Below, piece after piece: positions 1 to 11,561 of a stretch of DNA of 64,000 nucleotides. The notes below the pieces were generated by a model. That model worked only from the letters and a program-made list of their open reading frames with translations. It was not told the DNA's origin and did not search any database. The position numbers and the translations under genes were made by a program. The stretch spans positions 3,534,001-3,598,000 of the forward strand of contig NZ_FNTQ01000001.1 of assembly GCF_900105755.1 (NCBI RefSeq). Reading direction: 5' to 3'. How positions within the stretch are numbered: position 1 is the first letter of the stretch; every line of letters begins with the position of its first letter. This DNA comes from Streptomyces sp. Ag109_O5-10. GTDB lineage: Bacteria; Actinomycetota; Actinomycetes; Streptomycetales; Streptomycetaceae.

Positions 1-110
1 ACGGGCGGCCGGTGTCGCGGCCGGTGGAGGACGCGCTGGCTGCGCCGCCGCCGATCGGGTTGCGGATGCCGCTGGCCGCGGGCTTCGGGCGGTCGCTCCG
101 TAAGGGCTGA
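1..110 (+). CDS. 3' end of an unidentified gene
   Basis: A frame is open from the left edge to the TGA at 108-110 and encodes about 35 residues. They are rich in Pro, Arg and Ala and end in GFGRSLRKG. A hairpin follows about 50 bases downstream, as expected after a real gene end. Too little is visible to name the product. Confidence 0.35.
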   Translation, partial: GRPVSRPVEDALAAPPPIGLRMPLAAGFGRSLRKG

Positions 111-162
111 GGCCCGGTTTCCGGCTGCGGGTGCGTTGTGGCCGGTCGCGCGGTTCCTCCCC

Positions 163-184
163 CGGCGCCCCCGAAGGGGTGCCG
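163..184. terminator. Bidirectional hairpin between convergent genes
   Basis: The arms CGGCGCCCC and GGGGTGCCG form nine pairs, one of them G-T, around a CGAA loop. The hairpin lies between the end of the partial left-edge gene and the end of the LysR gene, so it could stop both transcripts. The flanking GGCCGGTCGCGCGGTT resembles the dispersed repeat seen again near 39.6 kb and 63.1 kb. Confidence 0.5.
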
Positions 185-187
185 CAC

Positions 188-1141
188 CTAGGTGGGGAGC
201 AGGTTGCCCCTTCGCGACAGCAGGAAGCGCCTGAAAGCCGCCACCGGCGGCGTGTCCGGACGGCCCTCCAGCCACGCCACGCCGATCTCTCGTACCGCTC
301 TCGGGGCGGTCACCGTCAGTTCCACTACTCCCGGGCGGGGGAAGGCGGGTGGCGGGAGCAGGGCGACGCCCAGGCCGGCCGCGACCAGGCCCCTCAGCGT
401 CTCCGCCTCCTCTCCCTCGAAGGCGACCCTCGGCTTGAAGCCCGCCTCCCTGCACACGTCGTCGGTGATGCGGCGCAGGCCGTAGCCCGGTTCCAGGGTC
501 ACGAAGGTCTCGTCGGCGGCCTCGGCGAGGCGGACGCGCTTGCGGTTGGCCAGCGGGTGGTCGACGGGCACCACCAGGCGCAGCCTCTGTTCGTCGAGGC
601 GGCGGGCGGCCAGGTCCGGGGCGTCCGGCACCGGAGAGGTGAGGCAGAGGTCCAGCTCGCCCGCCCGGAGCTTCTCGATCATCGCCTCGCCGTAGGTCTG
701 GACGAGGCTGAAACGGATCCGGGGATGGTCGACGCGGAAGGCCTGGAGGAGGCCGGGCACGGTCTCCGCGCCCATGGTGTGCAGGAATCCGAAGGCGACC
801 TTGCCCGCGGTGGGGTCCGCGTCGGCGCGTACCTCCTCGGCGGCGCGCCGGACCTCGCCGAGGGCACGCTCGACCGAGGTGAGGAAGGTGCGGCCGGCCG
901 GGGTGAGGGAGACGGTGCGGCCGTGCCGGGTGAAGAGGTCCACGCCCAGGTCCTGTTCCAGGCGGGCCATCGCCCGGGAGAGGGTGGACTGGGGGACGTT
1001 CAGCTCCTGGGCGGCTCTGGTGACATGCTCCGTGCGGGCCACGCCGGCGAAGTACGCGAGGCGTGGGGCCAGCAACATCGTCATGTCTTCTGTGTCACTG
1101 TCCGGTGACAGGCGCCTCGCCGACCTCTGCTGATGCTCCAT
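188..1141 (-). CDS. LysR-family transcriptional regulator
   Basis: This is a DNA-binding regulator with a winged helix-turn-helix at about residues 22-80 (TRAAQELNVPQSTLSRAMARLE, read as a conserved LysR helix pair) and an effector-binding domain to the C-terminus. Its 317 residues fit the family (about 300). It is divergent from an MFS exporter with only 62 bp between the starts, so it very likely controls that gene and itself. The ATG at 1141 has no clear Shine-Dalgarno sequence. ATGs at 1084 and 1078 lie closer to the conserved N-terminus (MTMLLAPRLAYF) and are real alternatives. The effector cannot be read from the sequence. Confidence 0.88.
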   Translation of the reverse strand: MEHQQRSARRLSPDSDTEDMTMLLAPRLAYFAGVARTEHVTRAAQELNVPQSTLSRAMARLEQDLGVDLFTRHGRTVSLTPAGRTFLTSVERALGEVRRAAEEVRADADPTAGKVAFGFLHTMGAETVPGLLQAFRVDHPRIRFSLVQTYGEAMIEKLRAGELDLCLTSPVPDAPDLAARRLDEQRLRLVVPVDHPLANRKRVRLAEAADETFVTLEPGYGLRRITDDVCREAGFKPRVAFEGEEAETLRGLVAAGLGVALLPPPAFPRPGVVELTVTAPRAVREIGVAWLEGRPDTPPVAAFRRFLLSRRGNLLPT

Positions 1142-1203
1142 GGGAACGATTATGGCGATTCCATGCATTGGACGGATCAACGGCGGGTCCGTACGTTCGA
1201 AGC
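1142..1203. promoter_or_regulatory. Divergent LysR/MFS control region
   Basis: The 62-bp space between the two divergent starts holds a near-palindrome, TCCATGCATTGGA, at about 1160-1172. It fits a T-N11-A LysR box. No other gene pair shares this space. The site assignment is inference. Confidence 0.35.
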
Positions 1204-2472
1204 ATGTCTCCCGCCAGTACCGGGGCGTCCACCACCGTGGACGCCGTCCCGTCGGTCCCCGCCCCCGACTCCCGTCTGACCCCGGGCGGTCCCGGCTACC
1301 GCCGGATGAGCTTCGCGCTCTTCCTCGCCGGTGTCGCGACCTTCGCCCTCCTCTACTCCACGCAGGCCCTGCTCCCGCTGATCTCGGACGGCTACGGCGT
1401 CTCCGCGAGCGACGCGAGCTGGACGGTGGCGGCGGCGACCGGCGGTCTGGCGCTGTTCGTCATCCCGATGAGCGCCCTCTCGGAGCGGTTCGGACGCCGT
1501 ACGGTCATGACGGCCTCGCTGGCGGTCGCGGTGACCGTCGGACTGCTCGTGCCCTTCGCGCCGTCCCTCGGCGTGCTGATCGTGCTGCGCGGCGTCCAGG
1601 GCGCGGCGCTGGCCGGTCTGCCGGCGTCGGCGCAGGCCTATCTGGCCGAGGAGGTCCGGCCGAGGGCGCTGGTCACGGCGATAGGCCTGTTCGTCGCGGG
1701 CAACAGCGTGGGCGGGATGAGCGGCCGGGTCATCACCGGCTGGGTCGCGCAGGAGTGGGGCTGGCGGGTGGCCGTGGGCACGATCGGCGTGATCGCGGTC
1801 GGCTGCGCCGTGGCCTTCCGGCTGCTCCTCCCCGCGCCGCGGCACTTCAAGGCGGGCTCACTGCACCCGCGCCGGCTGCTCGGCACGGTCCGCGACCACC
1901 TGGCCGACCCGCTGCTGCGCCGCCTGTACGCGATCGGCGCGCTCTTCATGACCGTCTTCGGCGGCGTCTACACGGTGATCGGCTACCGACTGACCCAGGA
2001 GCCCTTCTCGCTCCCCCAGGGCATCGTCGGCTCGATCTTCCTGGTGTACCTGGTCGGCACGGTGTCCGCGTCGACCGCGGGCCGCCTGGTCGGCCGCCTG
2101 GGCCGCCGCGGCGCCCTCTACCTGGCCGGCGGCACCACGGCCGGCGGTCTCCTCCTCTCCCTGGCCGACTCGCTCCCCCTGGTCCTGCTGGGCCTGGTCC
2201 TGATCACCGCGGGCTTCTTCGCGGGCCACGCGGTCGCCTCCTCCGCCGTCAGCAAGACGGCCACCCACGGCAGGGCCCAGGCCTCCGCCCTCTACCAGTC
2301 CGCGTACTACATCGGCTCCAGCGCGGGCAGCACGATCGGCGCGCTGGCCTTCCACGCGAGCGGCTGGGCAGGGACGGTCACCGTGGGCCTGCTCGCGATC
2401 CTGGGCGTCGTGACCATCACGGTCCTCGGCTCGGTGGCGGCCCGCCGCCAGGTCCTGGCCAACCCTCACTGA
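1204..2472 (+). CDS. MFS transporter (YnfM-like)
   Basis: This is a 422-residue membrane carrier with about 12 hydrophobic segments, beginning after a polar tail of about 30 residues. The motif-A loop between TM2 and TM3 (LSERFGRRTVM) is clear, as in drug or metabolite exporters. The frame stays open upstream to 1063, but the ATG at 1204 leaves a sensible intergenic region and matches the usual start relative to TM1. Divergence from the LysR gene suggests substrate-induced expression. The substrate is unknown; arabinose- or drug-efflux type carriers are the nearest families. Confidence 0.88.
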   Translation: MSPASTGASTTVDAVPSVPAPDSRLTPGGPGYRRMSFALFLAGVATFALLYSTQALLPLISDGYGVSASDASWTVAAATGGLALFVIPMSALSERFGRRTVMTASLAVAVTVGLLVPFAPSLGVLIVLRGVQGAALAGLPASAQAYLAEEVRPRALVTAIGLFVAGNSVGGMSGRVITGWVAQEWGWRVAVGTIGVIAVGCAVAFRLLLPAPRHFKAGSLHPRRLLGTVRDHLADPLLRRLYAIGALFMTVFGGVYTVIGYRLTQEPFSLPQGIVGSIFLVYLVGTVSASTAGRLVGRLGRRGALYLAGGTTAGGLLLSLADSLPLVLLGLVLITAGFFAGHAVASSAVSKTATHGRAQASALYQSAYYIGSSAGSTIGALAFHASGWAGTVTVGLLAILGVVTITVLGSVAARRQVLANPH

Positions 2473-2661
2473 AGCGCGCGACCAGCCGCGGCGGCGCCGC
2501 GCCCGCCACCGCACCGCGCCCCCGCCCCCTCGCGCGCACCCCATCCCACCTGCACGTTTCCCCACTCCTGGGGTCATTGTCAGTCCCCTGCGATACCTTC
2601 CGAAGTGCTGGAGCGCAACGTCGCGCGAACAGGAACGGCCACAGGGGTGGGTGGACGGAAG

Positions 2662-3675
2662 ATGACCGACGGCACGGCGACGGCGGAGCTGGACGTCGCA
2701 CTGGAGAAGCACCGGACCGAGCTGACCGGGTACTGCTACCGCATGCTCGGCTCGTCCTTCGAGGCCGAGGACGCGGTCCAGGACACGATGGTGCGGGCCT
2801 GGCGGAGCTACGAGAAGTTCGAGGGCCGCTCCAGCCTGCGGTCGTGGCTGTACCGGATCGCGACGAACGTGTGCCTGGACATGCTGACCGCGGGCAGCAA
2901 GCGGGCCCGGCCGATGGACCTCAGCGAGTCGACGCCGCTGGCCCAGGCCGCTCTCTCGCCCCGGCCCGACAACACCTGGCTGGAGCCGGTGCCGGACGCG
3001 CGCGTGCTGCCGACCGTGGACGACCCGGCGGAGGCCGCCGTGGCCAAGGAGTCGATCCGGCTCGCCTTCATGGCCGCGCTCCAGCAACTGCCGCCGAAGC
3101 AGCGGGCGGTGCTGATCCTGCGCGAGGTGCTGGCCTGGAAGGCCACCGAGGTGGCCGAGCTGCTCGGCACCACCGTCGCGTCGGTCAACAGCGCGTTGCA
3201 GCGGGCCCGGGCCACCCTGGCCGAGCAGCGGCAGTCGGGCGCGGCCGCCGACGTCTCCGACCCGCTCGACGAGGAGCAGCAGAAGCTCCTGGAGCGCTAT
3301 GTCGCCGCGTTCGAGGGCTACGACATGACCGCCCTGACGGCACTCCTCCACGAGGAGGCCATCATGACGATGCCGCCGTTCGACCTGTGGCTCACCGGTC
3401 ACGACGACATCGCCGGCTTCATGACCACCATCGGCTCCGCCTGCGAGGGCTCACGGCTGTTCCCGGTCCGGGTCAACGGCCTGCCCGGGTTCGCCCAGTA
3501 CAAGCCCGACCCGGACACCGGCGGCTGGAGCCCCTGGGCCGTTCAGGTCCTGGAGATCTCGGGCGGCCGCCTGACCGGGTTCCACTTCTTCCTCGACACC
3601 AAGCGGTGGTTCCCGCTCTTCGGCCTCCCCCTCCATCTGGATGCGGAGTCCGACGAACCGGAGGAGGGAGCGTAG
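2662..3675 (+). CDS. ECF sigma factor with SnoaL-like tail (SigG type)
   Basis: This sigma-70 family factor directs RNA polymerase to its own promoter class. Region 2 lies at about residues 15-85 (YCYRMLGSSFEAEDAVQDT) and region 4 at about 125-185 (LPPKQRAVLILREVLAW, then a helix-turn-helix). From about residue 195 a SnoaL-like domain follows, ending in the FHFFLDTKRWFPLFGLPLHL signature typical of the TIGR02960/SigG group. In these factors the C-terminal domain stands in for a separate anti-sigma. The ATG at 2662 follows GGACGGAAG; the frame extends upstream without another good start. The 3' 225 bp are overlapped on the other strand by a STAS gene. Confidence 0.9.
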   Translation: MTDGTATAELDVALEKHRTELTGYCYRMLGSSFEAEDAVQDTMVRAWRSYEKFEGRSSLRSWLYRIATNVCLDMLTAGSKRARPMDLSESTPLAQAALSPRPDNTWLEPVPDARVLPTVDDPAEAAVAKESIRLAFMAALQQLPPKQRAVLILREVLAWKATEVAELLGTTVASVNSALQRARATLAEQRQSGAAADVSDPLDEEQQKLLERYVAAFEGYDMTALTALLHEEAIMTMPPFDLWLTGHDDIAGFMTTIGSACEGSRLFPVRVNGLPGFAQYKPDPDTGGWSPWAVQVLEISGGRLTGFHFFLDTKRWFPLFGLPLHLDAESDEPEEGA

Positions 3676-3912
3676 GGCGGGGTCGGGGTCGCGGAGCCGT
3701 ATCCGCCCTCCGGCCCGCCGGGCCGCCAGCTCAAGGCGGGCCAGCAGGTCCACGGCGCCGAGCCCCGGCGGACCGAGACCGCCCACGTCGCACACGACAA
3801 CCCGGGCTTCGCCCGCCGCGAGCAGCTCACGCACGTCGTCGCAGAGCCCCGGCACCTCGTCCCTGGCGACGGGGCCCGACAGCACGAGCACAGCGGGGGT
3901 CACGGCATCCAC
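3451..3912 (-). CDS. STAS-domain protein (anti-sigma antagonist like)
   Basis: Residues 1-80 look like a STAS fold (ARVVVCDVGGLGPPGLGAVDLLARLELAARRAGG), the domain of anti-sigma-factor antagonists of the SpoIIAA/RsbV kind and of MlaB. The usual phosphorylatable Ser/Thr of the DxS motif is replaced (DVGGLGPP), so phospho-switching is doubtful. The conserved part is encoded outside the neighbouring sigma gene. The remaining 75 codons run antisense through the last 225 bp of that gene and may be a low-constraint tail. The convergent arrangement suggests either a regulatory link or antisense interference. The start is taken where the STAS homology begins. Confidence 0.62.
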   Translation of the reverse strand: MDAVTPAVLVLSGPVARDEVPGLCDDVRELLAAGEARVVVCDVGGLGPPGLGAVDLLARLELAARRAGGRIRLRDPDPALRSLLRFVGLRIQMEGEAEEREPPLGVEEEVEPGQAAARDLQDLNGPGAPAAGVRVGLVLGEPGQAVDPDREQP

Positions 3913-4111
3913 GAGGCGGTAGACCGGCGACGGCCTGACAACTCATCGGTAGGGCACCCCGCCTTCCGCACGGTCCCGAGACGGTCGCGGAGATCACAAG
4001 GGCCACAACGTTGACCTGCGCCTGACCGGCCCAGAGGGTTGGCTGTATGCCCCACGGATCAACAGCGCCCGCTCCACCCGACGATCTCCTCCCCCGCGAG
4101 GGGGTCGTGCC

Positions 4112-5032
4112 GTGCAGGGGGTGCTGAGCGGTTTCGCGGTCATCGCGATCGTCATCGCCGTCGGCTACGTCCTCGGCCGCGGCGGCCACCTGGGGGCGAA
4201 CGGCCGCGAGGTGCTCACCAAGCTCGCCTTCCACGTCGCCTCCCCCGCCCTCCTCTTCACCACCCTCGCCAGGGCCGACCTGGCGGTGATCTTCTCCAGC
4301 CGCCTCCTGGTGACGGCCCTGAGCACGGCCGCGGCGGCGGGCGCGTTCGTGGCGGTGGGCGTCGTACGGGGCTGGGGCGTGGGCCGTACGACGATCGGCG
4401 CGCTGTGCTCCAGCTACGTGAACTCCGGCAACCTCGGCATCCCGATCGCGGTGTACGTGCTGGGCGACGCGTCCCTGGTGGCACCGGTACTGCTCTTCCA
4501 GGTCGTCGTCCTCACCCCGGTCGCCCTGACGGTCCTCGACCTGTCGGGCATGGGTGAGAAGGGGCCGTGGTGGCGCCGCCTGCTGACCCCGCTCCGCAAC
4601 CCGATAGCCGTGGGCTCACTGTCCGGCGTCGCGGTCTCGGGCTTCGGAATCCATGTGCCCGGCCCGGTGATGGACCCGCTCACCCTCATCGGCAACATGT
4701 CCGTCCCGGCCGTCCTGCTCGCCTTCGGCATCTCCCTGCGGGGCAGCGCTCTCCCCGGCCGGGGCCGCGAGCGCCACCCGGTGTTCCTCTCCGTCGCCCT
4801 GAAGTCGGTGGGCCAGCCCCTGGCCGCCTGGGCCCTGGCGTCCGCCGTCTTCGGCCTGCACGGGGCACCCCTGCTGGACGTGACGGTGACGTCGGCGCTG
4901 CCGGCCGCGCAGAACCTGTACACCTATGCCAGTACCTACCGGGTCGGCGAGGGGCTGGCCCGGGACTCGATACTGCTGTCGACGGTACTGGCGGTACCGG
5001 TGCTGGTGGTCGTGGCGGCGCTGCTGGGGTGA
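4112..5032 (+). CDS. AEC-family (auxin efflux carrier type) transporter
   Basis: A 306-residue protein with about ten hydrophobic segments in two halves. The N-terminus reads LSGFAVIAIVIAVGYVLGRGG, and the middle carries CSSYVNSGNLGIPIA, the conserved Asn/Gly-rich crossover of this family. AEC carriers export small organic acids or amino-acid derivatives; the substrate cannot be told here. The start is GTG at 4112, preceded by GAGGGGG at good distance. The gene is probably monocistronic: the STAS gene upstream is on the other strand and the Uma2 gene downstream converges on it. Confidence 0.85.
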   Translation: MQGVLSGFAVIAIVIAVGYVLGRGGHLGANGREVLTKLAFHVASPALLFTTLARADLAVIFSSRLLVTALSTAAAAGAFVAVGVVRGWGVGRTTIGALCSSYVNSGNLGIPIAVYVLGDASLVAPVLLFQVVVLTPVALTVLDLSGMGEKGPWWRRLLTPLRNPIAVGSLSGVAVSGFGIHVPGPVMDPLTLIGNMSVPAVLLAFGISLRGSALPGRGRERHPVFLSVALKSVGQPLAAWALASAVFGLHGAPLLDVTVTSALPAAQNLYTYASTYRVGEGLARDSILLSTVLAVPVLVVVAALLG

Positions 5033-5040
5033 CGTGACGG

Positions 5041-5625
5041 TCAGTCGGCGGGAAACTCCGCGGTGTCGATCGTGAGGCCGAACGGCTCCGGCAGCCTGAT
5101 GGGATCGCCGAACTTGACGGCGCTGAGGACCCGGTAGACATCACCCTTGGGCTCACCGTAGAGCGTCGCGGTGGGACCGCCGGGGGCCCATCGGTCGACG
5201 AGGAGGTACAGGGGGATGCCCGCGGTGGCGTAGGCGGCAGGCTTGCTGACGCGGTCGTGGCGGGCGTTGGACTTGGAGGTCACCTCGACGACGAGCTCCA
5301 CAAGTCCTGCGGGGATGTGGCTGTCCACATCCGTATCGGTCTGCCGAGGAGCCACCACAATGTCCGGAATGAACATACCGAGGCGCGATGGCACGGCGAT
5401 CGACAGCGTCTGATAGACCCCCCAATCCTCCGGAATCACGGAATACAGGCGACGCTGGACACGCTCAGCGATGTCGTTGTGTCGATAAGCGGGAGCAGGT
5501 GACACGGTGACGATCCCCTCGATGATCTCCACCTTGCTGCCCTCGGGCCATTCCATCTCCTCCCAGAACTGGACGAGTTCGTCCCAGCTCTGCTCGGGGT
5601 CGTGGCCCACGGTGAGTGCGCTCAT
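5041..5625 (-). CDS. Uma2-family (DUF820) nuclease-fold protein
   Basis: A 194-residue protein with the Uma2 pattern: VEIIEGIVTVSPAP near the N-terminus, then MFIPDIVVAPRQ, and LVELVVEVTSKSN, which provide the D-(x)n-E-x-K-like residues of the PD-(D/E)XK fold. Many copies occur in Streptomyces, Frankia and cyanobacteria. Their role is unproven, and transposon-derived or DNA-repair roles have been proposed. The ATG at 5625 is preceded by AAGGAG at a good distance, which decides it over the longer frame to 5700. Confidence 0.85.
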   Translation of the reverse strand: MSALTVGHDPEQSWDELVQFWEEMEWPEGSKVEIIEGIVTVSPAPAYRHNDIAERVQRRLYSVIPEDWGVYQTLSIAVPSRLGMFIPDIVVAPRQTDTDVDSHIPAGLVELVVEVTSKSNARHDRVSKPAAYATAGIPLYLLVDRWAPGGPTATLYGEPKGDVYRVLSAVKFGDPIRLPEPFGLTIDTAEFPAD

Positions 5626-5720
5626 GGCGGTCTCCTTCGGTTGCGTCACCGATCCCAGCATGCCGAACGGGACCGGCGCAGGTCCACCGATCCCGTTCAC
5701 CCGATCGATAAATCCCCTGG

Positions 5721-7007
<1,287 letters not shown>

Positions 7008-7033
7008 GGCGTTCCCTTCGGAGAAGTGCGATG

Positions 7034-7067
7034 CGTACGGCCCCTCCCTGCCGGAAGGGGCCGTACG
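7034..7067 (-). terminator. Intergenic hairpin between cdd and deoA
   Basis: Twelve-base perfect arms CGTACGGCCCCT (7034-7045) and AGGGGCCGTACG (7056-7067) enclose a ten-base loop. The hairpin starts four bases after the cdd stop and ends about 26 bases before the deoA start. It could act as a partial terminator that lowers deoA expression or as an mRNA stabiliser. Confidence 0.55.
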
Positions 7068-7070
7068 GGA

Positions 7071-7475
7071 TTACTTGGTGAGGTGGGCCGGGCCGAAGGC
7101 CTGGGGCAGCATCTCGGAGAGGGGCAATACGCCCTCCGGGGTGTCCAGGAACAGGTCCGGGCCGCCGAACTCGTAGAGGAGCTGGCGGCAGCGGCCGCAC
7201 GGGACGAGCAGGGCGCCCGTGCCGTCCACGCAGGTGAAGTGCGTGAGGCGGCCGCCGCCCGTGCGCTGGAGCTCGGAGACCAGTCCGCACTCGGCGCACA
7301 GCCCGAGGCCGTACGACGCGTTCTCCACGTTGCAGCCGGAGACCGTACGGCCGTCGTCGACCAGGGCCGCGGCCCCGACCGGGTAGCCGGAGTACGGGGC
7401 GTAGGCGTGGGACATGGCCTCCCGCGCCTCGGCCCGCAGGGCCTCCCAGTCGACGCCGGCCGCCTCGGCGGTCAC
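7071..7475 (-). CDS. cdd: Cytidine deaminase
   Basis: The enzyme hydrolyses cytidine or deoxycytidine to uridine or deoxyuridine, feeding the phosphorylase encoded next to it. The 134 residues carry the substrate and zinc motifs CNVENASYGLGLCAE (catalytic Glu and first Cys) and PCGRCRQ (the other two zinc cysteines). The start is GTG at 7475, overlapping the stop of the upstream permease as GTGA, which implies translational coupling. Confidence 0.95.
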   Translation of the reverse strand: MTAEAAGVDWEALRAEAREAMSHAYAPYSGYPVGAAALVDDGRTVSGCNVENASYGLGLCAECGLVSELQRTGGGRLTHFTCVDGTGALLVPCGRCRQLLYEFGGPDLFLDTPEGVLPLSEMLPQAFGPAHLTK

Positions 7476-8734
7476 TTGCCCTGCCCCTTCCGGTACGGCA
7501 GGCCGTCCGCCTTCGGCATCCGCAGGGACTGCGCGGACAGCGAGAGGACGAGGAGGGTGACGATGTACGGGGTCGCGGTCACGAGCTGACGCGGGACGTC
7601 GTTGGTGGTGGCGTACCAGACGAACATCAGGACCGAGATCACGATGGTGATCGCCGCCGGGACGTACTTCTTCTTCCAGGCGAGGTACGCGGCGCCGAAC
7701 ACCAGCAGGATCGCGAGCAGCAGGATCAGCGCGTGGACGTTCACCGTGCCGCCGCGCAGGTTGAGGCTGTCGGTGTAGCCGAACAGGCCCGCGCCGAGGG
7801 CGAGGCCGCCCGGCATCCAGTTGCCGAAGATCATCGCGGCGAGACCGATGTAACCGCGGCCGGCGGTCTGGCCGTCGAGGTACACGTTCGAGGCGACGAT
7901 CGAGAGGAACGCGCCGCCGAGGCCGGCGAAGCCGCCGCTGATGATCACCGCGATGTACTTGTACTTGTAGACGTTGACGCCGAGGGACTCGGCCGCGACC
8001 GGGTTCTCGCCGCAGGAGCGCAGGCGCAGGCCGAAGGCGGTGCGCCACAGGACCCACCACGTGATCGGCACGAGGGCCACCGCGATCACCGTCAGCGGCG
8101 AGAGGTCGGTGAGCAGACCGCCGACCAGGCCCGCGATGTCGGAGATGAAGAACCAGTGCTTCTGGTTGAGCGTGTCCAGCCAGTCGGACAGGCCCGGGAC
8201 GCTGAACGTGCCGAGCGAGTCGATCGGCGGGGACTGCTTGGAGGAGCCGCCCTCGGCGTTCTCGAAGGTGAACTTCGAGAGGTAGCGGGTGGCGCCGAGG
8301 GCGAGGATGTTCAGCGCCACACCGGAGACGATGTGGTTCACGTTGAAGGTGACGGTGGCGACGGCGTGCAGCAGGGCGCCGAGGGCGCCGCCGAGGATGC
8401 CGAAGACGACGCCGGTCCAGGGGCCCCACTGGTAGCCGGCCCAGGCGCCGAACCAGGTGCCGAGGATCATCATGCCTTCGAGGCCGATGTTGACGACGCC
8501 CGCGCGCTCGGCCCACAGACCGCCGAGACCGGCGAGGCCGATCGGCACGGCGAGGCGCAGCGCGGTGGACATCTGGCCGGTCGAGGTGATGCCGTCGGCG
8601 CCGGTGATCAGGCGCACGGCGGAGGTCAGGATCAGGACGCCCGCGATGACCAGCAGGAGTACCGGGAGTGACATTCGGCGGCCGCCCTTGCCGGGCTGCT
8701 TCGCCTGCGGCTTGGCGATGGTCGCGGTGGACAT
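7472..8734 (-). CDS. Nucleoside ABC transporter permease (second subunit)
   Basis: A 420-residue inner-membrane permease of the BMP/Nup (branched-chain amino-acid-like) class. A polar tail of about 25 residues precedes about ten hydrophobic segments. LAVPIGLAGLGGLWAERAGV and VNIGLEGMMILG are the conserved core around the transport helices. It pairs with the adjacent permease and the double-ABC ATPase. The ATG at 8734 shares one base with the stop of the preceding permease (TGATG), and its own stop overlaps cdd. Confidence 0.93.
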   Translation of the reverse strand: MSTATIAKPQAKQPGKGGRRMSLPVLLLVIAGVLILTSAVRLITGADGITSTGQMSTALRLAVPIGLAGLGGLWAERAGVVNIGLEGMMILGTWFGAWAGYQWGPWTGVVFGILGGALGALLHAVATVTFNVNHIVSGVALNILALGATRYLSKFTFENAEGGSSKQSPPIDSLGTFSVPGLSDWLDTLNQKHWFFISDIAGLVGGLLTDLSPLTVIAVALVPITWWVLWRTAFGLRLRSCGENPVAAESLGVNVYKYKYIAVIISGGFAGLGGAFLSIVASNVYLDGQTAGRGYIGLAAMIFGNWMPGGLALGAGLFGYTDSLNLRGGTVNVHALILLLAILLVFGAAYLAWKKKYVPAAITIVISVLMFVWYATTNDVPRQLVTATPYIVTLLVLSLSAQSLRMPKADGLPYRKGQGK

Positions 8735-9851
8735 CAGGCCGCCACCTCCTTCTTGGTGTTCTTGGCGGCGGCCGCGGCGAGCTCCGCGCCGACCTGGCGC
8801 TGCTGGCGGCGCAGACCCCACTGCCGTACGGCTTCGTAGGAGATGACGACGGAGAAGACGATCAGGCCCTGCATGATCGTGGCGATCTCCTTCTCGTACG
8901 CCACCGGGGTCGCGTAGTCGAGGGCGGGCGAGGCCTTGTCGAGGAAGGCCCACAGCAGGGCGGCGAAGGCGATGCCGCCCGGGTTGTTGCGGCCGAGCAG
9001 GGCGATGCCGATGGCGGTGAAGCCGAGGCCGGCCGGGAAGTCGAGGCTGTAGGTGTGGGAGTCGCCGAGCAGCAGCGGGAGGCCCGCGAGGCCGGAGACG
9101 GCGCCGGAGATGAGCATGGACATCAGGACCATGCGCTTGGCGTCGACGCCGGAGGCTGCCGCGGCGGACTCGGAGGCGCCGGTGGCGCGCAGGTCGAAGC
9201 CGAAGCGGGTGCGGTTGAGGACGACCCAGTAGCCGATGCCGAGGGCGATGGCGACGAAGACCATGCCGTAGATCTCACCGACGTCGGAGCCCAGGTTGAT
9301 GCCGGGGAACCAGCCGGACTTCTTCATCACGCCGGTCGTCATGTTGTTGCCGACCTGGACACCCCACACGTTGGAGAGGGTGACGTAGCCGATGACGCTG
9401 GTGGCGATGGCGTTCAGCATGATCGTGGCGACGACCTCGCTGACTCCGCGGGTGACCTTGAGGACGCCCGCGATACCGGCCCAGAAGGCGCCGGTGAACA
9501 TGGCGACCAGGAGCAGCATCGGGATCTGCAGGAAGGCGGGCAGGCCGACGTTGGCGCCGACCACGGCCGTCATCACGGCGGCGAGGCGGTACTGGCCGTC
9601 GACGCCGATGTTGAACAGGTTCATCCGGAAGCCGAGGGCGACCGCGATGGCCGCGATGTAGTACATCGCCGCCTGGTTGATGATCAGGACCTGGATGTCC
9701 GAGTACGGCAGCTGCTGGAGCATCAGCACGTACGGCTCGAACGGGTTGCGGTTCGAGGCCAGCAGGACGATCGAGGTCAGGGCGATCGCGAGGACGAGCG
9801 CGATGACCGGGCCGGCCAGCGCGAGGAGCACCCGCTCCTTGTCGAACTTCT

Positions 9852-9855
<4 letters not shown>
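8734..9855 (-). CDS. Nucleoside ABC transporter permease (first subunit)
   Basis: A 373-residue permease. A basic start (MKKFDKERVLLALAGP) leads into about eight to ten membrane segments. GFRMNLFNIGVDGQYRLAA is the family core, and RATGASESAAAASGV followed by LISGAVSGLAGL lies in the second half. The C-terminus is charged and cytoplasmic. Its ATG overlaps the ATPase stop as ATGA, and its stop overlaps the next permease start, so the three subunits are probably made in step. Confidence 0.93.

Positions 9856-11561
<1,706 letters not shown>

Noticed and set aside
2570..2610. A TTGTCA element as the -35 of the SigG-like gene
   Set aside because: The only A/T-rich follow-up (TACCTT) is 11 bases away, too close for a normal promoter.
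1140..3938. A 932-codon open frame on the plus strand
   Set aside because: It runs across the MFS and sigma genes in another frame, is dominated by Arg, Pro and Gly, and has no domain. It is a shadow of high-GC coding sequence.
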